DNA of 64,000 bases from Pogostemon cablin (GCA_023678885.1 CM042955.1:18735835-18799834), one strand, 5' to 3'; positions 1-11,820 are shown, numbered from the stretch's first letter. Notes: generated by a model not told the origin, from the sequence alone. Numbers and translations: made by a program.

Positions 1-3000
1 TTCACGAATAAGTCATACCCCGAGCGAGAGCACGTGACTTATTTCTCACTACTATCATTTCAAATCACGATCATTCTTCACTATTAAAATGCCTTGTGAG
101 AGCTGAAGATTATAATGTTGGCCTTGCTATTCATATATTAGTTGGTTGTGGTTGGTTCATTATTCAACTTTTTTTTTTTTCTTTTTCTGGTTTGAGAAAA
201 CTATATTTCATAGATTAATTTCCTTTCTGCAAAATTAAGATGCACTACCTTAAAATTACCATTGCACACCATTAGTGCCCCTTAGATCAGAGTATTTTCT
301 ACCTTAAATCAAACAAAATGAAGAACTTACTTGACAGCTCCATAGCCTACTGCCTCAGCAGTGCTATCAAGTACCTCTGCAGTCCACTCTTCAGCCTTAC
401 CTATGCCAAACAATTACGGTTTTTATGTTCAGAAACTCAATTAGGTATAACATCCATAGCAACTGAATCAGAAATATTGTAGTTTGGCACAAACAGAAAA
501 GATGTTTTCGTATCACTGAGAAACTTCCGAAATTTATTACCTCTTTGAACTAGAGCCTCCTTGCATCGATTTTTGGCCTCATCAAGTAAATCAACTAACT
601 TAACAGTCTCAGTACTGCGACTTCGAAATCGCTTTCCATCTTCACCCATAACAAGTCCAAATCCAACATGGGTAGCTTTTGGATATTTATTTTTATCTTC
701 TGGCAACCAACCTGCCTTCTTAGCAGCCTGAAATCATACCAAGTACTATATATCAGATTTTAGCAGGACAAAACATGACAAAGAAATAAGAAATATAATG
801 TTGAAGCCGACTTCTGTACAGATAAATTCAACTTACAGCAAACACCATTTCGAAATGCTCTCGTTGGCCGACATCAGTAACATATATAATCCATTCTGCC
901 TTCTCTTCATTAAGTCTATACCTACAATTTGTTTGAAGCAAATAATGACTAATCTTTTCCACACTGATTAACAAAGCACGAAGAACAAGAGAACATTCAA
1001 GTTTTCATATTTAACAGCAGATTGTTTGCCAAATAAAGCTAATAAGTGTACAGATAGTGAGAAATACTATGCACCAACCACCCAAACCATACATCCGTTT
1101 TACCAAATGAGATAGTATAATAGATGGTATTCAAGTCAGATAAAATGCTCAAAACAATGATAACGAACTTAGGGCAAGGTACATTATTTTTACTAGTCAT
1201 ACAATACAAGAGTAATAAGATCATGAATAACAATTTACTTGTATAAGCCATAATAGAATAAAATAAGTTAAGAAATTACCATAAAGCAGCAAGATCTGTT
1301 GAAGAATAGTTGTAGCCACCATCCCTCTTTACAACGATAAGCGGTATTTTTTTTCTTTCAATGAAAATTACGCTAGCCCCTTCACTTTCTTTGACCAATC
1401 CCTTTTCATTCAGCAACTTTAATGTTCGAGGAATATAAGGATTGTAAAAGCTCTCTCCCTAGAAAGAAAATTTTTTAAATAACATGCAATCATTAGAAAT
1501 ATTAACTTGATAAAATGCTAGTTTAGTTTTGGTTATTTGTCATAATGGTGCTGCATTTGTGATGATGAAGTACCTTTTCCTCTAGGCGAACTCCAAGTCG
1601 CTGATACACTCTTTCATACCCCCTTCTACTTATTTCACAGATTTGTGTCCATGCATTCCTGTACTTTTCTTCCCCACTCTAAAACAAAGAAGGCATATAT
1701 GATCATGAATAAAGTAGGGGGGATTAAATCGCATAAAAGAGTAAAACATTTTTTACTCATTCCAATAGGTTAATTAAGTAGACCTGATTATCTAATTAAC
1801 ATACGTTAAAAACAGACATCTTTACAAAAGCTTTAAAATAATGAAAGCATTTGATTTTCTAATTAATCTACCAGCATAATAAGAGTAAAATAGAAAAGTC
1901 AAGAGATTATGTTAAATGTCAAAATTAACTTCAAAATACTTAAATATAAAAATATAGTAGAAGATTAAATAGACACCTTTACAAAAGCTTTAAAATAAGA
2001 AAAGTATTACTGAAATTTTTCATTCTAAATCACCTGAAGACTGACTACTGCCTTCTGGGCTTTTTCCTTGAATATTGGATCTGTGTCAAATCTCTGCTTG
2101 GATGCCTTATAAAATGCCTGAAAAGGAAAAGTCCAAATCAAACTCAGTATGAACATATTGCATTTGATAGAATGCAGCACATTAATCATCAAAAGTGAAC
2201 ATATACACAAGCATGTAAGAGGGACAGATGTAATTCTGGAAGCAAAACTCCGTTAAATATACATCCCAGCTAGGAATACATGTTTGAATCTATCTACATA
2301 TATGTTGCAAAATGGCCAATAGAATGTGTATCTTTACGAAGTGTACTGAAGCTATTATACTCAACTAACAGAGCTCTTACAAAACCAAATTCATCCATAT
2401 GAAGACCCCAAATTATCAGGTAACAATATTTAATCTGTACTATATAATACAGGCTGCAGTCCAACAAAAACAAAGTGATAAGTTAAATACGACATATGAC
2501 GTCAACAAAAATCAAATAGTGCATAAGCCACTCCTCACCTCAAGATCTCCAATTGCTTGGTCACTGGAAACATCCATAGAAGGATACATCTCAAAGAAAA
2601 ACTCAATTAGCATCCCAAACTGTAGAACATACAATATATCGTCAGGAGCATCAATGGCAATTAGTATATGTGCATGTAATGAGTGAAAGATTAGATAACA
2701 TCAAAAGGAACTACAAAGGGGGCATTATAGGTTTCATTGAGGACCACGAGCCCTCCTAGTAAATCAGATGAAAGTACTTGTCCCAGCAAAACCAAACATA
2801 AAAACAGACTCATAAGTTTTCAACAAGATGAGTAATTCTACCTGGGTGCCCCAATCACCAATGTGGTTCCTGCGAAGAACATCAACATTAGCATACTCCA
2901 ACATCCTGGCCAAAGTGTCCCCGATAATCGTTGATCTCAAATGTCCAACATGCATTTCCTTTGCTATATTTGGTGAGGAAAAGTCTACCACTGCTGTTTT

Positions 3001-4273
3001 AATAGGGAGCTGTAGTCCCCACGTTTCAATGCCATGGACAAGCATCCTATGAATACTCTGACAACAAACCAAAAAAAAACCATTGCTTAAGTATGCATAA
3101 ACATCTTGTTAAAAGAAGTATAAATAAGATGCTTCATAAAACATAAAGAATATGAGGGTTGATTATGCATAATTTAATAGGTCAATACATTCTCCATCCA
3201 TCCATTTGATAATCTGATGTTTATATAGCCATCTTCAGCACAACTACAGAGCTCTATCATTTCTGATGGAGGAAGATTTCCAATGATAGCCTAGAAATGA
3301 GAATAGATTTCAATTTCAACATTAATTGTCAAGAGAAATCCAAAACCATAAAAATTATGAGAAAATGAGATGCGAGTAAATAATATACCTCGCCAATAGA
3401 TTTCAAATCTGTAACTCCTTTTACTCTTGAGAATATGCCCATGGCATTATTGCTACCTCAATCAAACAGTTATGTCCATAAGCAGTAAGAAGCATGAGTT
3501 GGTCTTATACATTTTCTAGTGCCAAAAGTTCCTATTTTAATTTTTGTCCGAGCCATTTTAATTTTTGGATTTACTTTTTGGATATTGGTTCAGTAAGTTC
3601 ATCGATTCAACTTTTAATCTCGTGCTCAGCTATAGGGTCCCCCAACTAGCCACTATATCAAAAGGGAAAGATTTGATAAGTTTACAAGATTCAAAATCAA
3701 TAGAAGTTCACATAAATAGTGGGCAGTTTGATGACTCCTGTAGCCGTTCATTTGGACTAAAAACTCAAATTGATAAACTTACAAACCAATCCTAATCCAA
3801 ATAAAGACAAGTTACAGACTAAAAAAAAAAACATGCTAACTCAAAGAACAATGAAAGAAGGTTCAGGAATCACACCACTGATAATCACCATAAGTAGCAT
3901 CCTTGCAGGGAGCAATTGCAGGATGCACTTTTAATTCTTGAGGAACACTTCTTCTCAATGCCTCCTCGAACAGCTTCGATATTTGGTGCTTAACACTTGC
4001 TGCACTCTGAACATTCTGAAGTCGAAAAGAAGATAAAAATTTTGTCAAGCTGTCTTAAGAGTAGTTCCGCATATCAGTAACTAAGGATAAAAATTGCTAA
4101 ATTTTGAAATTTATAAAACTTATTCACAAAAATAATACTAATTAAAGAATAAAAAATAATAAACCATAAAGATCAAGAACAATTCTTGAAAATGCAGAAT
4201 AAATACTAGTCCATAATCACACTCAAAGTCGTGAAATGCAAATACCAAGATATAATTGACTTACAGATGCCAT
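1..4273 (-). CDS. Arginyl-tRNA synthetase, cytosolic type (3' end outside window)
   Basis: Charges tRNA-Arg with arginine (class I aminoacyl-tRNA synthetase). Coding exons I read on the minus strand: 4265-4273, 3876-4015, 3389-3452, 3189-3290, 2842-3057, 2539-2619, 2034-2117, 1574-1678, 1280-1458, 837-921, 541-727 and 331-400, all with GT-AG borders, joining in frame over 1322 nt (440 residues). Plant homologues have about 590 residues, so roughly 150 C-terminal residues lie beyond the left edge; positions 1-330 look like intron. The protein starts MASNVQSAASVKHQ. The HIGH-type motif HVGH is at residues 141-144, preceded by VVDFSSPNIAKEM. The KMSKS-equivalent loop KRFRSR is at about 386-391. 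Exon 1 encodes only MAS. In the sequence restored to its pre-insertion state an in-frame TGA lies just upstream of this ATG, so no longer N-terminus is expected. A retrotransposon sits 40 bp upstream of the ATG. Confidence 0.95.
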
Positions 4274-4313
4274 GACTGATAAGAACTGCAATTCTTCACT
4301 CTCTCGACACCTT

Positions 4314-4558
4314 TGTTGGGTGGATGCGGTCGTCCTCGTCCGTGTTCGTCGTCGCCGGAGAAGGTGGTCGAGGGATGAACACAGTGCTCAGATTCCCGTT
4401 GAACTCACACAAGAATTCAAATCCACGTTCTACCCGAGAGGGTCACAAATGGGAGATCAAATAGGCCACAAGTGTAAGGCTATGGGCCAAGACAAACTTG
4501 GCCCAATACTTTGAGAAAGAAGACCGGCATTTGGGCCAAAAGCCCAACGGGCCCAACA
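4314..4558 (-). repeat. 3' LTR of the gag-only retrotransposon
   Basis: 245 bp, starts TGTTGGGT and ends GGGCCCAACA as written on the plus strand. It is identical to the other LTR except at 4356. It is the copy next to the ArgRS start codon, so any promoter in it would read toward that gene. I see no clear TATA box. Confidence 0.95.
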
Positions 4559-4570
4559 AATCTCCACCTT
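4559..4570 (-). other. Polypurine tract of the retrotransposon
   Basis: The minus strand reads AAGGTGGAGATT directly before the 3' LTR. This is the position and composition expected for the plus-strand primer of a Copia-type element. Confidence 0.8.
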
Positions 4571-4929
4571 GGCCCAAATCATCTACCCTTGTGTATAACT
4601 AAATGGGAATTCATCATTGCACTTTTCCCGGACACCTGCAAAACGAAAGACACAAAGTCAAAAGCAAGATCCAGAAATTTGACACAAAAGTCAAGGTATC
4701 ACAAAAGATACACAAATCTAAGCCGGAGCAAAGATCACGGACACATAGTCACAGAATGATTAAATTATCCCAAGGACAAAATAAACGGAGCACACAAGCT
4801 CAAGAAAACACAAAGTTCACATAGTCATGTAATCACATAGATTAGAACTCACAGTTCTCATGACACACGAACAGTTCACATAGAACAAATAAGCACAAAG
4901 CTAACATGAATACACAATTCATACGGACA

Positions 4930-5190
4930 CATAGTCAAGTCACACAGACACACAAGTCACACAGACACTTCACACAGAAGCATGCGCAGTCACACAGACA
5001 TAAAAGTCACACAGACGCACACAGTCACACAGACATAAAAGTCACACAGACGCACACAGTCACACAGACATAAAAGTCACACAGACAATCACAACAATCA
5101 AATGTTACACCACATTCGAAAGCACACAACATGCTCCACCTCACTAAGAGAAACAAGCACACGCAGTCACACAGACATAAAAGTCACAAA
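4930..5190 (-). repeat. Minisatellite inside the retrotransposon (about 35-bp units)
   Basis: Units like cacagtcacacagacataaaag repeat in tandem, with three near-perfect copies at about 4986-5090 and degenerate ones around them. It lies between the gag stop and the polypurine tract, in the element's 3' untranslated region. Confidence 0.8.
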
Positions 5191-5289
5191 GACAAACAAG
5201 ATAAGAAAAACAAATTTTCAGAAAAAACAAAATTTTCAAAACCATTTAAACACACAAGTTAAAGGCTCAAGCAATTCACACAAGCACAA

Positions 5290-6048
5290 CTAGTAAACCT
5301 CACCATAACACTCAGTTTCAGTCACAACATTGGCTTGTTCACTAGATTTATTCTTCTTGGGGTGGGGACATTTGTTAGCATAATGGCCATGCTCATTACA
5401 ATTATAGCATCTATGATTCTTAGCCTTAAACTTATTATTATGCCTTCCCTTAACAAACATAACACCCCCAGAATTCTTATCACCCCCATTGTGATTTAAA
5501 TCATGCTCTTTGCTTTTTAAGGCATTAACCACCACATCTAGAGTAACATCATCACGACCATACTTAATAGCAGATTTGACATCACAATAAGATTCAGGAA
5601 TAGCATTTAACAAGACAATGGGGGAATACTCATCAATGTGCTTATCACCAGATTGCTTAATATCAATAATGAGCTTTGTAAACATGTCCAAGTTTTCATC
5701 AATGTCCTTATTCAAATCCAATTTGAAACTGAAAAATTTTTCAAGCAAGAACATCCTACTAGGCAAAGATGACACATTGAACAATTCATCCAACTTTTTC
5801 CACATTTTTTCAGCAGACTCAAATTGACCAACCTTTCTTATCACAGAGTCAGAGAGATTTAAAGTAATGGATGACAAAGCAAGCTCATTCATATCAGATT
5901 TCTGTTCTTCAGTTACAGTGGCAGCATGCGTTCCCTCAATGGCCTTATAGACACGTTGTTGAACCAAAACACATTTCATTTTTTGTTTCCAAATTTTGAA
6001 ATCAGTTTTACCATCAAAAGGAGTCATGCCAAAGGGATTATAAGCCAT
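5290..6048 (-). CDS. Gag polyprotein of Copia type (UBN2/zinc knuckle)
   Basis: An intact frame of 252 residues starting MAYNPFGMTPFDGKTDFK, a typical Copia gag N-terminus. The frame is open 27 codons further upstream (to 6129), but that stretch is hydrophobic and unlike gag, so I chose the internal ATG at 6048. The middle is a UBN2/retrotran_gag-like helical region with conserved W residues (WKQKM, MWKKL). A CCHC zinc knuckle, CYNCNEHGHYANKC, lies near the C-terminus. The frame ends soon after with no protease or pol. The product would form particles and bind RNA. Intact coding plus near-identical LTRs suggests recent activity. Confidence 0.92.
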   Translation of the reverse strand: MAYNPFGMTPFDGKTDFKIWKQKMKCVLVQQRVYKAIEGTHAATVTEEQKSDMNELALSSITLNLSDSVIRKVGQFESAEKMWKKLDELFNVSSLPSRMFLLEKFFSFKLDLNKDIDENLDMFTKLIIDIKQSGDKHIDEYSPIVLLNAIPESYCDVKSAIKYGRDDVTLDVVVNALKSKEHDLNHNGGDKNSGGVMFVKGRHNNKFKAKNHRCYNCNEHGHYANKCPHPKKNKSSEQANVVTETECYGEVY

Positions 6049-6289
6049 TCTATAAGCACAAAGCACAAACCACACCACACGAAGAAATAAACTGACAATC
6101 AAGAGTACACAACGGAAGCAGGATAACAAATATCACAGAAAAATCTCACAAAGAGAGGACCAGCCGCCTCAGAGCATCACAAAGGAGGACCAACCGCCTC
6201 AGGGTATCACAAAGATATATCTAAGTTAGAAAATAGAACAAATCTTTAACAAAGAGAATGAGAGAAACTCCCCTATCACCAAGTGGAAA

Positions 6290-7080
6290 GCCCAATCTGA
6301 CCGGAATCCTAACGCCGGCGGTCAACTCCGGCGGCCAACGGTCAGTAGCTCCGGCGGACAGAGACGGCGGCGGCTGTCAGCCGGACAGAGGCAGTCTCCG
6401 GTCTCCGGCGGCGTCCGGCAGCGGACGGCGGTCAGCCGCGTTCAGCAAGGGCAGCCGGAAGTGGTGGCTCCCGGCATCAGATCTGTGGCGGTCGGCGGAC
6501 AGCTGGGTGGTCGCGGTCCCGTGCAGATGCGGCGGCGAGCTGCTGGCGACGGGCGGCGTCAGATCTGAGCGAGCAGCTCCCGGTGGCGGCGCGAGCTCCT
6601 CCCTGTCGCGTTCCCGGCGAGGCAGCGCGGAGGGTTGTAGATTGCGAACACGGCGGCGGCGCGTTGCAGATCGCAAGGCGGCAGCGCAGATCGCGAGGCG
6701 TTGGCGGCGGCGCGCGGAACACTAGCGACTGTGCAGCGGCGGCCCGGAGGCTGAGCGCGGACGTGAGGCGAAGATCCAGGCAGATCCGGAGCAGATCGCG
6801 ATTCCGGCACGGGAGGGGGGGCGGCGCAGCGTCTGATCCCGATCCCGGCGGCGGCGTCTGATCTCGATCCCGGTGGCGGCGTTGGAGCCCTAGCAGCGGC
6901 GCTGCTTCGGTCAGCTGCTGGAGGTCGCGATTCCGGTGGCTGCGTGAAGGTCGCGACGGTGGCGGCTCCGATCGGTCAGATCGCGACCAGATCGCGATTC
7001 CGGCGAGAAAATCCGCGGCGGCCGGACGGCGGCGATCTCCCACCGGCGGCTGACGATCAGCAGCTTCGGGAGACAGACGG
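6290..7080 (-). other. GC-rich leader of the retrotransposon
   Basis: About 790 bp between primer-binding site and gag, strikingly GC-rich (repeated CGGCGG, GATCGCGA, GATCCCGG) against AT-rich surroundings. Long open frames occur on both strands here, as expected from low stop-codon frequency, and none resembles a known protein. A 31-bp tandem repeat (gaggaccarccgcctcag...) lies next to it at about 6157-6215. Confidence 0.75.
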
Positions 7081-7092
7081 ACGACGAAACCC

Positions 7093-7104
7093 GCTCTGAT
7101 ACCA
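7093..7104 (-). other. Primer-binding site for initiator tRNA-Met
   Basis: The minus strand reads TGGTATCAGAGC, the usual plant initiator tRNA-Met complement, one base inside the 5' LTR. It fixes the direction of the element. Confidence 0.93.
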
Positions 7105-7105
7105 C

Positions 7106-7350
7106 TGTTGGGTGGATGCGGTCGTCCTCGTCCGTGTTCGTCGTCGCTGGAGAAGGTGGTCGAGGGATGAACACAGTGCTCAGATTCCCGTTGAACTCAC
7201 ACAAGAATTCAAATCCACGTTCTACCCGAGAGGGTCACAAATGGGAGATCAAATAGGCCACAAGTGTAAGGCTATGGGCCAAGACAAACTTGGCCCAATA
7301 CTTTGAGAAAGAAGACCGGCATTTGGGCCAAAAGCCCAACGGGCCCAACA
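7106..7350 (-). repeat. 5' LTR of the gag-only retrotransposon
   Basis: 245 bp, identical to 4314-4558 apart from T at 7148. It would drive transcription of the element. The target duplication ACCTT follows at 7351-7355. Confidence 0.95.
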
Positions 7351-7355
7351 ACCTT

Positions 7356-7860
7356 CACAACAAAAATCAACGGATTAAAATTTTATTTTATCAGGAATCA
7401 AAACCTTTAGAAAAAACAAAAATTGAACAGAAATTCAAATTTACAGCACAGTGATAATTGTAACCAATTCAATCCGTAATTTTTTTCCCCTTTATTGTTA
7501 ATCACTTAATTGATCATTTTAGACATCTTTTGATCGGAAGTCCATCGGGAATGATCAAGTGCCCGAATTTGGAGATTTTTCAGTTCTGACGTGGCATGCC
7601 AATTGACATTTTAGACACGTCAGGTGCACGTGTATAATTACTTGGAACAAATAATAAATAATAAAAAATGGATACCCAAATTTCGAAGATCGAGAGAGAA
7701 ATGGATGATAGAAAGAGTGTTTCAGAAATAGTTCCAGAGAGAAAAGAGCCAAATTTTAGGTCTAAATTCAGATATTACATCATAAAACCCTAAGCGAGAC
7801 GATAATTACCTGAAGATCTAACTACAGACTACCGAGTATGGATATGTGTGGTTTTAACTT
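7356..7860 (-). promoter_or_regulatory. Displaced promoter/leader region of the ArgRS gene, with telo-box
   Basis: Before the insertion this sequence adjoined the ArgRS start. It contains AAACCCTAA at 7785-7793, a telo-box found in many plant promoters of translation genes. No convincing coding exon is seen. The transcription start is not identified; its role is inferred from position. Confidence 0.5.
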
Positions 7861-7882
7861 TTACCATTCAGATAATAATTAA

Positions 7883-8076
7883 TACTCCTTCTGCATTAAT
7901 GTTAACGTTTGTTTTTACACGGAAATTAAAAAATATAATAGTTTAATGTGCAGTGAGATAAAAAAAATAATATTTAATGTAAAATGAGTAGTTGTATTAG
8001 TGTTGTATGTGTGGGTCCTACATGAAATAATTAATTGTATGAAAAGTGTAAACCTTAACACGGGACGAAGGAAGTA
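7883..8076. mobile_element. Stowaway-like MITE
   Basis: About 194 bp with ends TACTCCTTCTGC and CGGGACGAAGGAAGTA, the degenerate Stowaway terminal inverted repeat with TA flanks. The interior is AT-rich and has no coding sequence. Confidence 0.8.
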
Positions 8077-8177
8077 ATTAATTAGTAATATGATTAATTG
8101 CGTTAAAAATCACGAACTTTCAACGAATTGCAAATTAATCCCGATTTTTATGAAATGACAAAATAAATCATGACCTT

Positions 8178-8463
8178 TTGGTGATGGTGATGTTTGGTTT
8201 ATGGTTATGTGAGGTTTGAAAACCATATATTGTGTGTTCTATGTTTATTTTGGTTTTTTAGTATGGTAGATTTTAACTTTTCAAATCAATGTATTAATTT
8301 ATTTAAAAAGTTAAATAAGAGATGAGAGATAAAAGAAAGAAAGTGTATTAATTAAGGAGATAGAATGTACTAGTAGGTATATATAATGGTGATTTTTAAA
8401 ATATGGATGTGGGTTTTGGCCAAAACCTGAGTTGAGTTTGAAATTCGGAAACGAATATTGCCT
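8178..8463. mobile_element. MITE remnant nested in the left TIR arm
   Basis: This block is absent from the matching right arm, which marks it as an insertion. It is similar over most of its length to the MITE at 62549-62806 (shared gatgtttg start, agagaaagtgtattaatt and tgatttttaaaat stretches). Its right end is degraded and no target duplication is clear. Confidence 0.65.
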
Positions 8464-9230
8464 CCATGTTTGGTGCAATTCGTACCCGTCGAGCAGCTGA
8501 AGCCTGCCCGACCGCTGACATGACGTTGACCTTTGTCACGTCAACTTTTAGTTTATTGCAAGAAAAACCATCACCTTTACTTAAATTGCAATTTAATCAC
8601 AACCTTTGAGATTTTGACAAAAAAGACCATCAAATTTTTACTTTTATTTTTAAATTGCACCATCTAATAAAAATTTTATATTTTATTTTTTAATTTAAAC
8701 TCTAAAAAATTATTAAATAAAATAATAAAATTATTATATGAATAAATATTTATTAAATTATGTGAATAAAATTAATTATATCTATTAAGTAGTAAAAAAA
8801 ATATACAACCTCTAAGTATTTAAATTCAAATTCTTTTAATTTTTAAAATATTTTAAAAATTATAAAATTTTTATTAATTTATAAAAGGATTTATTACCAC
8901 CTAATACAAAATATATCATTATATTACTAGTTGATACAATAAATCTATTTTATTACTACCCACTACAAAATCATTTTATAAAAAGTCTCAATTGCCCTTA
9001 AATACATCAATTACGTAAAATATGTAGAAATTTACTTTAAAAAGATAAGATCATGTACTATTCTATTTTTCCATATTTAAAATATTTCATGCATCCAAAT
9101 TCTCTCCCCATAGAAATCACCCTTCTCTCCTTTTCTCTCTGAGAATTCCTCTTTTCGCCCTTTCTTTTTGAGAATTGACATACCACTTTGAAGATCTTAT
9201 CTCTCACGAATAATTATTTATCGTTCATTC

Positions 9231-9461
9231 ATGCTCTCGAATTTGTACAAAAAAATTGAATCCTCGCAAATCCTGGATCGTTTGCAGTGTAAATTTCATC
9301 GATGCAAAGAAGAAGAAAACGACTCCAGCGTTGGAAATGGGCAACAGCATCAGCCACGCGACGATATCATATTGGCGGGTGAATCGGGTCCGTCGGAGTC
9401 TAATTCATGGACAGTAATGTTGCCGGAGTGCTGGGCGAGTCTTGCGATTCAATTGAATTAA
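9231..9461 (+). CDS. Small unrecognised frame, possible captured gene fragment
   Basis: 76 codons starting MLSNLYKKIESSQILDRL and ending WASLAIQLN before TAA. It is hydrophilic in the middle (KEEEND, QQHQPRDD). A CT-rich, leader-like stretch (about 9090-9200) precedes it, and GC content is higher than nearby. I do not recognise it. It lies inside the Mutator-like element, so it may be a captured exon or chance. Confidence 0.3.
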   Translation: MLSNLYKKIESSQILDRLQCKFHRCKEEENDSSVGNGQQHQPRDDIILAGESGPSESNSWTVMLPECWASLAIQLN

Positions 9462-10163
9462 TCGCAATATTTTTTTTCATATTCAATATGGGCAATTTTT
9501 TATTTTGCATTATGCGTATTCAATTAATCGTATTGAATTTTATATGTTCAAATTGAAGCATGGTAAATTCTACGTATTGAATTTGGGGAATGTGTGATAC
9601 TTGTGTTGAGATGTACATGTTCAATTTTGGATACAACAGTATGTGTTTAGAAATAGCTTCGATTATAATTTTTTGAATACAACTGTATGTATTCAAAAAT
9701 AACTTCTGTAAATTATTGATGTTTCGATATTTGGTGGTATTTCATGCCCTTCTAAGTATTATTTGCTATGTCAAGTGAGCATTTTGGGTTCAATTTGTGT
9801 TATGTAAGAAATATTACATCCTATATTTTTTTGTTTAAATTGATATTGTTAATATATGAATTTAAAATTAGTTTCAGATTTCAAGTATTCAGAAATATAC
9901 TCATTTGTATTCAAATGCATTTGTATTTAGATTCTAAGCATTTGGGTTCAATCAATTTGTATTCTGATTTTTAATATTTAAAAGAGTTAAGGTGTTCAAA
10001 ATTTGCATTTCATTTTTTTTTTCCGATTTGTGAATTGATATTCAGGAATAATTGAGTTCAAATCACTAGCATTCAGATGCTAAGCAAATGAAACAAATGA
10101 TTCCATCTAACTCTGAATTAGCAACTAATTTTGCAGACTGTCCTTTGCATTTTGGTAGTCCCA

Positions 10164-11820
10164 TTGATGCAAGTATAACACTCAATCAACGAGTGACCAA
10201 TAAATAAAATATCGAACCCAAGGGATTAGAATTAAGCAGGATAGCACTAAATAATTATCACCACTAATAATTAAGACATAAAAACCTTTTTGAGTTGGAA
10301 ATTATAACTAATATTACAGAAAAAAGCAAATAAAATAAATAAATAAAGTCACACTCAATCACAGGTGTTTCAAGAGACAAGAACAAGATAATTCTAGGAA
10401 AATTCAGTTTATCATGTGAAATAAGACAAATAGACAAGTGAATCAAATTATGCAGAATTTTATAGGAATTGTCACTTAAGTATGCTAAACCACTCATGGA
10501 CAAGTGAGATTTAACAATTTTAAAGCACATAAATTCCTATGACCAAATTAATAAGATAATTCCCTATTCCCTTTCTAGGTACTAAGAAAATTAAATACCC
10601 ACAACCCCTTATTCGCTCTACAAGCGATTCATATGCAAAATTTCATATAGGCTAGTGCAAAAGATTTATCCTTTCTAGGTACTAAAGGAATTGGATTAGG
10701 CCTTCCTTACACTATTTCTCTTTAACAATGTCATGCAAAGATAATAAGGTATCCTATATTGATGGTTAAACAATCAAAGGCTATATATTGGTCAATCCCC
10801 TTCAATTGTCACGAAATAACAAATATAATCATAAAACACATCCAAATATCAATCATACATCAATCAATGATCATATCATGAATATATAATTGATAAGAAA
10901 ATTAAGAAATATGATCATAAAAGTCTAAAATAAAATGTCAATAAGGAATAAATATTTTGCAAAAATTATCATCACATATGTCTAAAATCTCAAATCAACA
11001 TGATAAACTTTTAAACCCTAAAACTATCAAGAGGAAACTAGCCCATGGTGTTACAAGCAACAACCATGACAAAAGTGTCCTTACCCATGAGTCTATGAAT
11101 CAAAAAATAGGAAATTAAAGAAAGAAGAAAAATCCTTGGTCCGACGTAATTCCCCGTCTTCTCTTTCCGTCTTGTTGATCCTCATCCGTTCTCCTTCTCA
11201 AGTAACAAATACCATGTGACTGAGTGCGAAGAGTGATGGATGGTGGATAAAGGGTAGTGGCGAAGGATGAAAGTGGTGTGAATCGTGATCTCACGGCATT
11301 CTGTCGTGTTCCGTTCTTCGGGACCTGCTTCAAGACTGTGTATATCTACGTACATGAGGCGATGGACTTGTGGGCTGCAACACACGACTGGCACCCTCAA
11401 TTTCCCAATATTCATGGGCCCAAGTTAATTGCCAATTTCATGTACCAACTTTTCTATTGTTTGGGCCCATGGTAACATTACACAATTCTTCTTTGATTAC
11501 CATGAGGCATGAGCTCTTACGTGGCCCATGTGGCATTACCTCCAATATAATTCAATTTGCATGTATATCATGCCCCATTTTGAGTAATAGCATACATTCA
11601 TCCATTTGCTTGTGCATTTAACAACTCGTGAATATTTTTTAACTCCTCATTTTATATTTGATCAATTCCTCCTCAAAACATATCTAAAATCTGCAAAATC
11701 TTAACAATATCCATGAAGTCATAGAAAATATAAAAATAAACAATAAACTCCACAAAAAAATTAAAATTATGCAATAATTATATGTAAACGGCCTATAAAA
11801 AATGCAAATTTTCGTACTGA
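10164..11820. other. Old repeat sequence, perhaps a decayed LTR
   Basis: The stretch starts tgatgcaagtataacactc and differs in composition from the AT-rich flanks. It contains internal repeats (ctttctaggtactaa at about 10571 and 10671) and non-coding sequence reminiscent of long plant LTRs. No matching LTR, primer site or target duplication was found. Frames around 11115-11475 on both strands show no recognisable domain. Confidence 0.3.

Larger units (their letters stand above)
4314..7350 (-). mobile_element. Gag-only Copia-type LTR retrotransposon (TR-GAG-like), complete
   Basis: Two 245-bp direct repeats bound a 2547-bp interior, and a perfect 5-bp target duplication ACCTT flanks the whole (4309-4313 and 7351-7355). 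The LTRs run TG...CA and differ at one position (4356 C, 7148 T). On the minus strand the order is 5' LTR, primer-binding site complementary to initiator tRNA-Met, GC-rich leader, gag, short tandem repeats, polypurine tract, 3' LTR. No protease, integrase or reverse transcriptase is present, so it must rely on enzymes from a full-length relative. This organisation matches the plant group called TR-GAG. It lies in the leader of the arginyl-tRNA synthetase gene, in the same orientation. Confidence 0.93.

Noticed and set aside
1..60. Last ArgRS exon at the left edge
   Set aside because: Translation of the minus strand here does not match the expected YADLKNNR region and gives no splice acceptor, so it looks intronic.
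2399..3052. Plus-strand frames over the ArgRS region
   Set aside because: They are shadows of the minus-strand ArgRS exons and introns, which read in frame.
4272..4824. Plus-strand frames over the 3' LTR and downstream repeats
   Set aside because: The same frame recurs in the other LTR (7112-7306). They run antisense to the element and have no domain.
6258..7204. Several long open frames on both strands (70-190 codons) rich in Arg, Ala and Pro
   Set aside because: They lie in the GC-rich leader of the retrotransposon, overlap each other on both strands, and have no recognisable domain. Low stop frequency explains them.
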